Made by a program: the position numbers and the translations under genes. The notes below the pieces were generated by a model that was given only the letters and a program-made list of their open reading frames with translations, was not told the DNA's origin and did no database searches. A stretch of 64,000 bases of DNA from Saprospiraceae bacterium (GTDB taxonomy: Bacteria > Bacteroidota > Bacteroidia > Chitinophagales > Saprospiraceae). The stretch covers positions 372,001 through 436,000 of the forward strand of contig JADJLQ010000003.1 of assembly GCA_016709995.1 (NCBI GenBank). The letters run 5' to 3'. Positions 17,597-25,842 of this stretch are shown piece by piece; position 1 is the stretch's first letter; every line of letters begins with the position of its first letter.

Positions 17597-19708
17597 TTAC
17601 TTTAAAAGTTGATATGCGATGAACGATGCCAGGTAAGCCAGGCTACACATAAATACAAATTGGATGATGGGCCACTTCCATCCCCCGGTCTCTCTTTTGA
17701 CGACGGCCATCGTACTCATGCATTGCATGGCAAATACATAGAATAATAATAATGAGACGGCCACGGCCATCGTAAATCTGGGCTGTCCTGTCTCAGCATT
17801 TTTTTCCGCGGCCAGTTTTTTAGTAATGGAGGAATAGTCTTCTGTACTGCCAAGGCTGTATAGTGTCGACATGGTACCGACGAATACCTCTCGTGCAGCA
17901 AAGGAAGTAAATAATGCTATGCCAATCTTCCAGTCAAATCCAAGCGGAGCTATCAGGGGCTCCATCCATTTGCCTATGGTGCCTGCATAAGATGCTTCCA
18001 GTTTTTTATTGGCCATGAGGTCTTCTGATTGTTCGGGACTGAGATGTTGAGCTTGGGTGGTGGTCTGTACATAGGAAGTGGCCGCTTCCATTCTGGATTT
18101 AGTACCGTAGCTCGAGAGTACCCACAAAATCATAGAAATGATTAGGATGACCTTGCCGGCTTCTACGATGAAAGACCAGGCTTTGGTAAAGGCCGTGTGC
18201 ACTGCTACTTTAAAATCCGGGGTTTTGTAATCAGGAAGTTCGATCATCAGGAAACTGCGATCGTCCGATTTGATGATTTGTTTGAGTATCCAACCTGCTC
18301 CCAAGGCAGTCACGATGCCCAATAAATACAAACCCATAAACAAAAGTCCCTGCGTGTTAAAAGGACCAATATGATGACTGGAAGCGACTACAAATCCGAC
18401 CAGGATGGTATACACCGGGATGCGGGCACTACAACTTATAAAAGGGGTGACCAACGTAGTGATGAGCCTCTCTTTTTGATTGCTGATCGTGCGGGTGCTC
18501 ATGATAGCGGGGATTGCGCAAGCTCCACCTGCTATCAATGAAACGAGCGATTTTCCATTGAGTCCAAATTTGATCAATAGTCTATCAAACAAATAGACTG
18601 CCCTGGCCATATAACCGAAGTCTTCCAGGATATTGATCAAAAAAAACAAAATAAAAATCTGGGGTACGAAGACCAGGATACCTCCTAGTCCGGCCAATAT
18701 CCCATCGGATACAAAACTACTCAGGGTTTCGAAGGGGATAAGATGTTTGACCTGGGCACCTACCCAGGAGAAAGCGATATCTATCCACTCTTGCGGATAA
18801 GACGCCCATGAAAACATCGCTTGAAATAAAATAAAATTGACCGCAAAAAAGATGATGAGCCCCCACCATCGATGAGTCAGGATGTCATCAGCCCGATCAC
18901 TTAATTTACTTACTTTAAAAGTGCCAATAGACGCAGCTTTTCTAACTATATGGGTAAAACTATCGTAGCGTTGCATGGTCTCCCTGATTTGAGATGCCAC
19001 TGAATTAAATCCATGCTTGACATTGCTCTGTGCTATTCTCGATTTTTGAGCTGCTGTAAGGTGATTCAATTGCTGGTGATAATGGGCTACTAACAAAAGT
19101 TGATATGCATTTTTCCCTGGAAAAGTTTCTGCCAGATCGTTGACCAAAGATTGTTCATCATAGGATAACTTATACTGTTGCTGAGTAGAAAGGGTGCTGT
19201 GCAGCAGTTGTTTGTCCAATTCCTGAAGTATCTCGTTGGTACTGCCCTGGGTGCGGGCATTGATCGCATAGATGGGGATATCCCAGGCGTTTTTCAGTTG
19301 GTCCAGGTCTATATTTAATTGATCTTTATCAGCCAGGTCCTTCATGGTGAGGAGCATGATGATCGGCAGCCCCAGATCTACCAATTGGGTAAAAAGCAAT
19401 AATTGTTTCTCCAGATGTGTGATGTCTGCTACATAGAGGACCAGGTCGGGATAGTTTTCATCTTGAGGATTGGCCAAAATCGAGGTGACAATAAACTCAT
19501 CCTTAGAATTAGGATGTAAGCTATACACGCCGGGGAAGTCAATAATGTCGGCTGTGGTACCTGAAGGCAATCGAAGGATACCAATTTTTTTATCTACTGT
19601 GACTCCCGGAAAATTGCCGACCTTGGCAGACATACCTGTCAACCGATTAAATACAGAGGATTTACCACTGTTAGGGTTGCCTAAAATCGCAATCTTCTTA
19701 TTCATCAC
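17597..19708 (-). CDS. feoB: Ferrous iron transporter FeoB
   Basis: 703 residues. The N-terminal G-protein domain has P-loop GNPNSGKSS (9-17), G3 DFPGVYSL and a G4-like TMKD. A helical spacer (about 170-250) leads to the membrane core with two Gate motifs (IFILFFLINILEDFGYMAR and, after the nucleobase-transporter-like segment, CSARIPVYTI) and the C-terminal FAAREVFVGTMSTLY helix. It imports Fe(II) across the inner membrane. The G4 motif is T-M-K-D rather than N-K-x-D, which could alter nucleotide preference. It is preceded by feoA (8-bp gap), and there is no feoC. Full length for the short FeoB type. Confidence 0.95.
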   Translation of the reverse strand: MMNKKIAILGNPNSGKSSVFNRLTGMSAKVGNFPGVTVDKKIGILRLPSGTTADIIDFPGVYSLHPNSKDEFIVTSILANPQDENYPDLVLYVADITHLEKQLLLFTQLVDLGLPIIMLLTMKDLADKDQLNIDLDQLKNAWDIPIYAINARTQGSTNEILQELDKQLLHSTLSTQQQYKLSYDEQSLVNDLAETFPGKNAYQLLLVAHYHQQLNHLTAAQKSRIAQSNVKHGFNSVASQIRETMQRYDSFTHIVRKAASIGTFKVSKLSDRADDILTHRWWGLIIFFAVNFILFQAMFSWASYPQEWIDIAFSWVGAQVKHLIPFETLSSFVSDGILAGLGGILVFVPQIFILFFLINILEDFGYMARAVYLFDRLLIKFGLNGKSLVSLIAGGACAIPAIMSTRTISNQKERLITTLVTPFISCSARIPVYTILVGFVVASSHHIGPFNTQGLLFMGLYLLGIVTALGAGWILKQIIKSDDRSFLMIELPDYKTPDFKVAVHTAFTKAWSFIVEAGKVILIISMILWVLSSYGTKSRMEAATSYVQTTTQAQHLSPEQSEDLMANKKLEASYAGTIGKWMEPLIAPLGFDWKIGIALFTSFAAREVFVGTMSTLYSLGSTEDYSSITKKLAAEKNAETGQPRFTMAVAVSLLLFYVFAMQCMSTMAVVKRETGGWKWPIIQFVFMCSLAYLASFIAYQLLK

Positions 19709-19716
19709 CTATCACC

Positions 19717-19950
19717 TTACATATCAGTCACTTGTATGACATCTATCTCTTCCTTTCGCAGTCCAAATCGTAGGCCATCTATTTTGACATAATAAGTTTG
19801 ACCAAAGGGTGATTCTCTGATTAGCGTAGCTATGCTACCGATTAATACCCCTTTAGATATCAATAGACGAGACAATTGCTCATCTGCAAACCCGCAAACT
19901 CGACCGATTTTGATGTCCCTCAAGTTTTTGGCTATGATCGGCTTAAACAT
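19717..19950 (-). CDS. feoA: FeoA family protein
   Basis: 77 residues forming one SH3-like FeoA domain, with the characteristic GRVCGFADEQLSRLLISKGV (17-36) and a C-terminal LRFGLRKEEIDVIQV. FeoA binds FeoB on the cytoplasmic side and is needed for full Fe(II) uptake. It is the first gene of the feoAB unit. The start lies only 2 bp from the 17-bp palindrome at 19953-19969, which overlaps the likely transcription start. Confidence 0.9.
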   Translation of the reverse strand: MFKPIIAKNLRDIKIGRVCGFADEQLSRLLISKGVLIGSIATLIRESPFGQTYYVKIDGLRFGLRKEEIDVIQVTDM

Positions 19951-19952
19951 TA

Positions 19953-19969
19953 TTTAGATTTTGTCTAAA
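19953..19969. promoter_or_regulatory. Candidate metal-repressor operator of feoAB
   Basis: 17-bp palindrome TTTAGA-TTTTG-TCTAAA between the feoA start and a -7 box. The half-sites TTTAG/CTAAA resemble DtxR/IdeR/MntR-family operators, and the position would block transcription initiation. The regulator identity is inferred. Confidence 0.45.
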
Positions 19970-19977
19970 CAAATATA
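19970..19977 (-). promoter_or_regulatory. Bacteroidota -7 box for feoAB
   Basis: The minus strand reads TATATTTG, matching TAnnTTTG, 20 bp upstream of the feoA start and abutting the palindrome. No clear -33 TTG at the expected spacing. Confidence 0.4.
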
Positions 19978-20094
19978 CAAATTGCATTTAACTACTCAGA
20001 GAAATTATATCATAAAACTTGCTGATTTTTGTCAGCTGCAAGAACAGCAATTGCATATCAATACCAATGGGGAAAATAAAATTAGACTAACTAC

Positions 20095-20580
20095 ATGAAA
20101 ATCTTAATGGTTTGCCTGGGCAATATCTGCCGATCGCCCATGGCTGAAGGGGTGATGAAAAATTTGCTTACTGAAAGGCAGGTACTATATCCAGGTATTT
20201 TGACATCCTGGGAGGTTGACTCTGCAGGTATAGGTGATTGGCATGCAGGTGATAGACCGGATCATAGAGCCATTAGCACCGCCCGACAGCATCAGATAGA
20301 CATTTCGGATCAACGTGCCAGGCAAATCAGGCTGACTGATTTTGATTATTTTGACCATATCTTAGTCATGGATGAGGATAATCTGGCAGATGCACTGCGC
20401 CTGGCACCAACGGTAGATCATGAGTTAAAGGTCAGATTATTAATGGATTATAAATATCCCGGCCAGCAGGTTATAGTACCTGATCCATATTATTCCAATC
20501 TCTTCGATGAAAGTTTTAAGCTCATCCATGAAGGCTGCCTGGCCTTTATCGACGAGCTGGTCAAACCATATAAAGGTTAA
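20095..20580 (+). CDS. Low-molecular-weight protein-tyrosine phosphatase
   Basis: 161 residues with the phosphatase P-loop CLGNICRSPMAE (C-x5-R, residues 7-14) at the N-terminus and the general-acid Asp in VPDPYYSN (about 130). It hydrolyses phosphotyrosine or small phosphate esters in the cytoplasm. In polysaccharide loci such enzymes pair with a tyrosine kinase, but none is nearby, so it is a stand-alone housekeeping type. It is divergent from feoAB and followed by a hairpin terminator. Confidence 0.93.
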   Translation: MKILMVCLGNICRSPMAEGVMKNLLTERQVLYPGILTSWEVDSAGIGDWHAGDRPDHRAISTARQHQIDISDQRARQIRLTDFDYFDHILVMDEDNLADALRLAPTVDHELKVRLLMDYKYPGQQVIVPDPYYSNLFDESFKLIHEGCLAFIDELVKPYKG

Positions 20581-20587
20581 AAATTAG

Positions 20588-20616
20588 AAAGGAAATGCCT
20601 GATCTTTCCTTTTTAT
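20588..20616 (+). terminator. Hairpin terminator after the phosphatase gene
   Basis: 8-bp stem AAAGGAAA/TTTCCTTT (20588-20595, 20605-20612), 9-nt loop, followed by further T residues, 8 bp after the stop. Confidence 0.6.
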
Positions 20617-20695
20617 AATAACCCTCTTATTCTATTTAATTCGTTTTTTTCGTGAAAGCCTATCTAAACCTGGTCGTTTTATGACCTTCTATCCA

Positions 20696-20818
20696 TTATT
20701 TTACTTTCATCCAGGTGAAGATCAGGAATGCGGCCATACAGATCAGCCAAAACCAAAACCTAACATCCCTCGTGAGTAAAAACAAACTACCCTCTGAGTT
20801 CCATCTATTTCTTTTCAT
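20696..20818 (-). CDS. Possible small membrane protein (40 aa)
   Basis: A short minus-strand frame, ATG at 20818 to TAA at 20696, encodes a basic N-terminus (MKRNRWNSEG) followed by one strongly hydrophobic segment rich in Phe, Trp and Leu (VRFWFWLICMAAFLIFTW) and a basic end. This layout suits a single-span membrane protein. There is no clear ribosome binding site, as is usual here. It is the only coding signal in the 20581-21004 gap; chance occurrence is possible. Confidence 0.35.
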   Translation of the reverse strand: MKRNRWNSEGSLFLLTRDVRFWFWLICMAAFLIFTWMKVK

Positions 20819-21004
20819 TTTGTCCACAGTCTATCCAAAGACGGGGGTGCTTTGAACTCGGTTGATTTAATTGTGTAAAATTCGTGTAGGAGGTATACTA
20901 TACTCTCAAAAGCCATGCCATAGCATTATTCTTTAATATGAGCCTGTTTATGCGGGTTTTCAGGCCGTTTTTCGTATAAAAAAGAACTGCTATGTATAAA
21001 ATGA

Positions 21005-21685
21005 TCAGTCGTTTTTGGCTTCCCGGGCCCAGATCAGGCAGTTTTTGATAGCAGTCGATAGTCCTGCATCATCCTCACCTGCGAGGACCGATGGAGTGAA
21101 AAGTTTGGAGCCCAAAGCCAGGCTTTTAGCGCCAGCTTTGACCCAGGATTGGATATTTTCTTTATTGGGTTCTACTCCACCACTGACCAGGACACTGCTC
21201 CAGGGCATAGGACCGAGCAGATCTTTGACGAAGCCAGGACCAAAATGATTACCGGGAAATAACTTTACAATCTCGCAGCCCAGCTCTTCAGCTTTGCTGA
21301 TCTCCGTGACGGAACCACAGCCGGGGATGCATAGGACCTTGCGTTTATTGCACAATGCGATGACATCCGCTTGCAGTGAAGGCATCACTACAAAATCTAC
21401 TCCTGCCTGGAGATACATCGCAGTCATCCCTACATCTGTGACTGTTCCTATCCCCAGTCTCATGCCAGGTAGCTCTTGTTTGACATATTTATTCAATGGC
21501 GCGAATACTTCAAAAGCATAAGCGGCCCGATTGGTAAATTCTATCACCCTCAATCCTGCTTCATAACACAGTTTCATCAGGTGTTTGGCACGGTCCACAT
21601 CAGCGTGATAAAACAGGGGCATGATGATGGTATCATAGATGTCCTGGGTGATGAGATGTCGGTCGGTAGGAGTACGTTTGATCAT
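21005..21685 (-). CDS. eda: KDPG/KHG aldolase family protein
   Basis: 226 residues, a class I aldolase TIM barrel. The general-base Glu lies in RVIEFTNR (about 45-53), the Schiff-base Lys in CEIVKLFPG (about 143), and the phosphate-binding loop in VLVSGGVEPN. It cleaves 2-keto-3-deoxy-6-phosphogluconate or 4-hydroxy-2-oxoglutarate to pyruvate plus an aldehyde. The usual PxPG stretch reads IPGCGSVTEI. No 6-phosphogluconate dehydratase or KDG kinase is adjacent, so the substrate (Entner-Doudoroff or sugar-acid catabolism) is uncertain. Confidence 0.85.
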   Translation of the reverse strand: MIKRTPTDRHLITQDIYDTIIMPLFYHADVDRAKHLMKLCYEAGLRVIEFTNRAAYAFEVFAPLNKYVKQELPGMRLGIGTVTDVGMTAMYLQAGVDFVVMPSLQADVIALCNKRKVLCIPGCGSVTEISKAEELGCEIVKLFPGNHFGPGFVKDLLGPMPWSSVLVSGGVEPNKENIQSWVKAGAKSLALGSKLFTPSVLAGEDDAGLSTAIKNCLIWAREAKND

Positions 21686-21721
21686 GAAGCGAAGGTAAGG
21701 CAGATAAAGTTTAATTTGAAT

Positions 21722-21796
21722 AAAACAAGACCTGGAAAAATGCGGGGCAAAACAAGACCTGGATGCTTGTTTTCAGACTGGCATCCAGGTCTTGTT
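21722..21796 (-). terminator. Strong hairpin with a duplicated arm between the 21885 and eda genes
   Basis: Perfect 16-bp stem (21751-21766 with 21781-21796, 14-nt loop); reading the minus strand, it is followed by TTTT. A 15-bp direct copy of the arm's outer part occurs at 21722-21736 (same as 21749-21763) and is also followed by T residues. Likely the terminator of the membrane-protein gene upstream. Confidence 0.65.
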
Positions 21797-21884
21797 ATGG
21801 GATATCTTGAATAATTAGTTTGCGATAAGTCTATCTGAATGGTATAATCCGTTGAGTACGTTTTTCCAGATCTTGTTCGCACTA

Positions 21885-22295
21885 CTAATTGGGCGACAAC
21901 TTCGCACTAATGATCCCGGCTACGATAGCCTGCATCGTACCATAGATAGTCCAACTAATCACCATAGGCAGGGTCACATTAAAAGCACTGTAGATCATCC
22001 ACATGCTGGGAAGGATGGCGATCAAAGCATAGACCACACCGACTTCAAAACCTCTGAACCAAAAATTACCTTCAAACAGACTTTTAAACCTGGACCAAAA
22101 CCAGGCCAGTGCAAAACTGATGATGAATGGATGGATAAAAAACATCCAGGCTTTGTCTCCTTCCAGGCTAAACATCGGGTCATAATATTGTTCTGCTAAC
22201 CCGGGCATAAATTTAACCAGGAGGAATAAAGTGATGTAGCTAACAAGTAGGAGTGTGCCACCGGCGATCAATCCTTTGAGTATAATTTTGTTCAT
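21885..22295 (-). CDS. Hypothetical integral membrane protein
   Basis: 136 residues with four predicted transmembrane helices: 5-27 (LIAGGTLLLVSYITLFLLV), about 50-68, about 85-103 and 110-130. The loop carries YYDPMFSLEGDKAWMF. Family not recognised. It lies 43 bp downstream of the YceI gene on the same strand and is probably the last gene of the YceI-porin group; a strong terminator follows. Confidence 0.65.
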   Translation of the reverse strand: MNKIILKGLIAGGTLLLVSYITLFLLVKFMPGLAEQYYDPMFSLEGDKAWMFFIHPFIISFALAWFWSRFKSLFEGNFWFRGFEVGVVYALIAILPSMWMIYSAFNVTLPMVISWTIYGTMQAIVAGIISAKLSPN

Positions 22296-22338
22296 AAAGA
22301 GGTGGATTAGATTGAGATTTAAAATGATTTAATTAGGA

Positions 22339-22938
22339 TTATACGATTTGTACGTTGAGGTTAAAATGTAAAGTGATCTGATCATTGACTTTAATCATCC
22401 CAAACAATACTTCAGGAGGGGTGATCTCAAAATCGGTCATCTTAAGCGATTTGCTGCCGTCAATTTGAAGCGCAGAGCTGCCTGCTTTTTTTACTTTTAC
22501 TCTGACAAATTGGGTTTTCGTGACTCCGGCCAGGGTGATATTGACTTTGGCCGTAGCCTCGGCCCATTGATCTTCGAGTTGGCTTAGGTTAGAAGAGCTG
22601 ATATGAAGATTAGTTAGCTCTAATTCTACAGTAGGATATTGATCAGCTTTTAGCGCCTTTTGAAGATCCCGATCCATCTTCCTGTTTTTACAATCAAACA
22701 AGGTAACAGGGAGATAGAGTTTGGTATCCACGAATACCATTTGGCTTGGGGAGGACTGAAAGACTTTATAATGGCGTACCTCAAATTCATTACTACAATC
22801 ACAAGTAAAATGATTTACATTGGAAGTCCCCTGGATAAATACCCGGCTTTCTGGCAGGATCGTATAGGTTCCGTCCAAAGCCTTCATCAAGGAAAGAAGT
22901 GCTAGAAACCACTTTGAAAAAATCAGCTTAAACAACAT
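22339..22938 (-). CDS. YceI-like family protein
   Basis: 199 residues with an N-terminal hydrophobic segment. The YceI lipocalin-like barrel is visible as RVFIQGTSNVNHFTCDCSN (the family usually has GxSxVHxFxG), LTNLHISSSN, and the C-terminal SLKMTDFEITPPEVLFGMIK. YceI proteins bind isoprenoid or amphiphilic ligands in the periplasm. A CDC motif replaces the usual residues after the first strand. It is in the same unit as the porin and the second YceI protein, suggesting handling of a hydrophobic compound. Confidence 0.85.
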   Translation of the reverse strand: MLFKLIFSKWFLALLSLMKALDGTYTILPESRVFIQGTSNVNHFTCDCSNEFEVRHYKVFQSSPSQMVFVDTKLYLPVTLFDCKNRKMDRDLQKALKADQYPTVELELTNLHISSSNLSQLEDQWAEATAKVNITLAGVTKTQFVRVKVKKAGSSALQIDGSKSLKMTDFEITPPEVLFGMIKVNDQITLHFNLNVQIV

Positions 22939-22998
22939 GATATAGTATATTTAAAAAGTGGAGGGCAAGGCTTCACCTCGCCCTCCGTAAGAACAAAA

Positions 22999-24378
22999 TC
23001 ATAATCCAACAACTGCCTCAATGACGAATCCATTGAATTTGCCATTGTTTCTGTAATCCGTGGATGGGAAGTCTTTAAATTTTTGTGAGACCACCTCAGC
23101 TTTGAGCAAGAGGTTTTTGGTCGCAAACCAACCAGCTACAAAAGCAGTTCTATTGACTTTCACTTTTGCTTGAGCACCATTGTTAAGTACGCCTCTTGGT
23201 TCGCCAGTCATCCCGATATTTCTTACACCTACATACATTTGCTCTTCTGGTAAAAATCGATAATTGGCTTCGATCATAGTTTGAGTAAACTCTCTTTTGA
23301 GCCATTTGCCTTCTTTTACATCTGCATAGTTGCTGCCTTTAAGTGTTTCATAAGAACCCATCAATTCCAATCCTTTGAACTTGACAAATGGATTAATCAT
23401 GATAGCGTTTATTCTATTTGGCATATCTGGATTAAAGCGGCCGGAAGTCATTTGAGCTGCTTGGGTAGTTGCAGTACCATTAGACTGAAGAGCTGGCTCC
23501 ATCACCAAAAAATAGTGCGATCCGGTGCGGTCCCCAGCATACAAAGTATTGCGTTGTATATTTGAATTGCTATAGATAGAAGCAGAAAGCCTGTATCTGA
23601 AGTCTTCCATACTTTTATCGAATGCTACTTTTGCAAAAATAGAAGGCGTTTTTTTGGTGGGTACTACACCACTGGAGTTATTGGCATCTGGATAGTTTTC
23701 TACATTGCCATTGATCAAACCAGAAGTCATGCCGACCATAGCCATCAGGTTTTTGGTGGGGAATACATATATCTCACTTCCAATTTCTGTTGCAAAGGCA
23801 TCCAGGATCAAGTTTTCCACATAAGGGTTAAACATGGCATTTCCACCATCAGTACGTTTAAAATGGATATCACCAAAGTTGGGAGTGAAGTGTCCTATTT
23901 TAACCCGTACATAATCTGTAAACCACTTTGGACTGCCAAACATGGGTAGTTTGTCTATTTGGACATAACCGCCTTTGACCCAAAATTCTGAATGATGTCT
24001 GGATGACATATAGTTTTCTAAAGCCACCCGGATACCATCGTCAATCTGAAAATCCAGGTTGAGGTTGGCCATAGCCAGGTTAAATCCTTTTAGTGGGGCT
24101 TCAGTGGCGCTTTCGGATTTAATGACTCCGTACAGTAAATTTTTGTCATTGTTACCGGGCGTATTAGAATGGGTAAGACTTTGAAAGTCCTGAGTAAAAG
24201 AACCACCTATCCTGGTTTTAAATCCATCGTATTTGGGCTGATCAGCAGTTTTTGAAGGCTCAAAAACATTGATTCCGTCACGGTTCCAGGGTCTTGAATA
24301 TTGAATGTCTGCCTGGCTCCATAAGGTTGCTGTAGAGATTAAAAATACTACTAACAGCTTTACAGTTGAAGTTTTCAT
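22999..24378 (-). CDS. Outer-membrane porin-like beta-barrel protein
   Basis: 459 residues from ATG 24378, which opens the signal peptide MKTSTVKLLVVFLISTATLW (cut after WSQ). An alternative ATG at 24414 overlaps the upstream YceI stop as ATGA and adds 12 residues; it could reflect coupling, but it spoils the signal peptide. The mature protein shows long amphipathic strands with motifs such as FTPNFGDIHFKRTDGG, and ends GFVIEAVVGL. It resembles uncharacterised Bacteroidota porins. The flanking YceI genes suggest uptake or export of a lipophilic substrate. Confidence 0.78.
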   Translation of the reverse strand: MKTSTVKLLVVFLISTATLWSQADIQYSRPWNRDGINVFEPSKTADQPKYDGFKTRIGGSFTQDFQSLTHSNTPGNNDKNLLYGVIKSESATEAPLKGFNLAMANLNLDFQIDDGIRVALENYMSSRHHSEFWVKGGYVQIDKLPMFGSPKWFTDYVRVKIGHFTPNFGDIHFKRTDGGNAMFNPYVENLILDAFATEIGSEIYVFPTKNLMAMVGMTSGLINGNVENYPDANNSSGVVPTKKTPSIFAKVAFDKSMEDFRYRLSASIYSNSNIQRNTLYAGDRTGSHYFLVMEPALQSNGTATTQAAQMTSGRFNPDMPNRINAIMINPFVKFKGLELMGSYETLKGSNYADVKEGKWLKREFTQTMIEANYRFLPEEQMYVGVRNIGMTGEPRGVLNNGAQAKVKVNRTAFVAGWFATKNLLLKAEVVSQKFKDFPSTDYRNNGKFNGFVIEAVVGL

Positions 24379-24410
24379 ATGATTTTTTTTATAGTTGAAT
24401 AAATTAGATT

Positions 24411-24974
24411 TCATTTTGTAAGTTTTACTTCGAATTCGATAGTGATATCATCTTTGGTGACCATGGTACCCAATAAGGCTGTGGGAGGTTTGATTCCAAA
24501 ATCTGTCATCTTCAGATCTTTACTTCCTTTGATCACATATTCGTCTCCGCCTCCAGGTTGAATAGAGCATGAGAGATCCACAGTCTTTGATTGACAAGCG
24601 ATTGTGAGGGTACCTTTCACAGACAGGCCGGTTCCGGTTGCATTGATGGTAGCACTTGACAATTTAAATTTAATACTGCCACATTCGTCTGATTTAAGCG
24701 CATCATAAGTTTTATTGTCCATGATGCTACCCTTAGAGCTTTTGATGCTCTTAACAGGAATCTCAAGTTCGCCATTCGTTAATTGACTGATTTGTGATTC
24801 AGCAAGAGTTACGTTGGCATGTCCTGATAATTGGGATGCTCTGGATTCCCATTTATGGACATTGGAATTACCCTTGATAGTCAGACTCGTCAGTACTATT
24901 CTATAATTTGCCTGGCCATTAACGATCTGAGTTGCTGCCAGAAGAAGTAGAAGTAAGAAATTTGAAATTTTCAT
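24411..24974 (-). CDS. YceI family protein
   Basis: 187 residues with a signal peptide (about 1-20, ATQIVNG). The lipocalin-like YceI pattern is KGNSNVHKWESRASQLSG at the start, VKSIKSSKGSIMDNKTYDAL in the middle and DLKMTDFGIKPPTALLGTM near the end; the last matches the paralogous protein at 22339 closely. It is the first gene of the YceI-porin-YceI unit, with its stop overlapping an alternative porin start. Periplasmic ligand-binding is the expected role. Confidence 0.9.
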   Translation of the reverse strand: MKISNFLLLLLLAATQIVNGQANYRIVLTSLTIKGNSNVHKWESRASQLSGHANVTLAESQISQLTNGELEIPVKSIKSSKGSIMDNKTYDALKSDECGSIKFKLSSATINATGTGLSVKGTLTIACQSKTVDLSCSIQPGGGDEYVIKGSKDLKMTDFGIKPPTALLGTMVTKDDITIEFEVKLTK

Positions 24975-25144
24975 CGTGTTAATTTTATCATAAAGAAATA
25001 AAAAATTTCAATGGTATTCATTGATGCAGGTCAGGCCAAATTATATTCTTTGGCAGGTTTTTTTGTCCAGCATGATTACTTCGAATAATCAGTGTCGGGT
25101 ATGATAGTTCAGGAGCTAGTCGACAGGTTTTCAATGCTTTAAAC

Positions 25145-25216
25145 TTGAGTAGAAAAACATACTCAAAACGGCATTAAAAAAACTGATCAGCAGCTATACT
25201 GACGATGGTCAGTTTT
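25145..25216. repeat. Two adjacent hairpins in the divergent YceI/DoxX intergenic region
   Basis: First: TTGAGTA/TACTCAA (25145-25151, 25160-25166). Second: 11-bp stem with one G-U pair (25179-25189, 25206-25216). They fill the centre of the 300-bp gap between divergent genes and could be operators or 5'-UTR structures. Nothing else is seen in the gap. Confidence 0.4.
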
Positions 25217-25274
25217 ATTTGCGGATACAAAAAATAGTTTTATGCTTTCATTCCATATTTTAATACAAATCAAC

Positions 25275-25709
25275 ATGAATTTGACACTGGCTAAACCACT
25301 TGACTATCTCCGGTACAGTCTGGGCATTATATACCTTTGGTTTGGTTTGCTTAAGCTTTTTCCAGGTTTTAGCCCTGCTGAGAGCCTGGTGATGAAGACG
25401 GTAGACATGCTGAGTTTTCACCAAATGTCCGGCAAAATGGGGTTGACTTTAATTGCTGTCTGGGAAGTGACTTTAGGCATTTGTTTTATCATCAATCAAT
25501 GCAAAAAGCCGGTCCTGATCCTGTATTTTATTCACCTCCTGGGTACTTTCACACCTTTATTTATTTTACCTGATATCTCCTTTCAATACCCTCCTGTTGG
25601 ATTTACCCTCGTCGGACAATATATTGTCAAAAATCTTGTCTTTGTAGTTGGAGGATGGATGTTATGGAAAAAGAATGAGTGGCAGATGAGTTTAGGCCAT
25701 AACGAATAA
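25275..25709 (+). CDS. DoxX-like small membrane protein
   Basis: 144 residues from ATG 25275; the earlier ATG at 25242 gives an 11-residue extension without clear purpose. Four hydrophobic helices are visible, the first in LRYSLGIIYLWFGLLKLFPGFSP. The G-x-x-K-LFPGFSP motif is typical of DoxX/DUF417-type proteins. The family is linked to terminal oxidase or thiol-redox systems, but the specific function here is unknown. Confidence 0.75.
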   Translation: MNLTLAKPLDYLRYSLGIIYLWFGLLKLFPGFSPAESLVMKTVDMLSFHQMSGKMGLTLIAVWEVTLGICFIINQCKKPVLILYFIHLLGTFTPLFILPDISFQYPPVGFTLVGQYIVKNLVFVVGGWMLWKKNEWQMSLGHNE

Positions 25710-25842
25710 TTTCTACGGGCTTTCATTGCAATCTTGATGGTCATTTTTCTAAAAATCAGTTATGTAGGTATAAGCTAATTCTCATCTGTAAAAGATAGTT
25801 GGCTTAGACTATATCCGTATACAATCCTTATCTTCGTGCCAC

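Noticed and set aside
25145..25216. CRISPR-like repeat pair
   Set aside because: The two hairpins differ in sequence and there is no regular spacer array.
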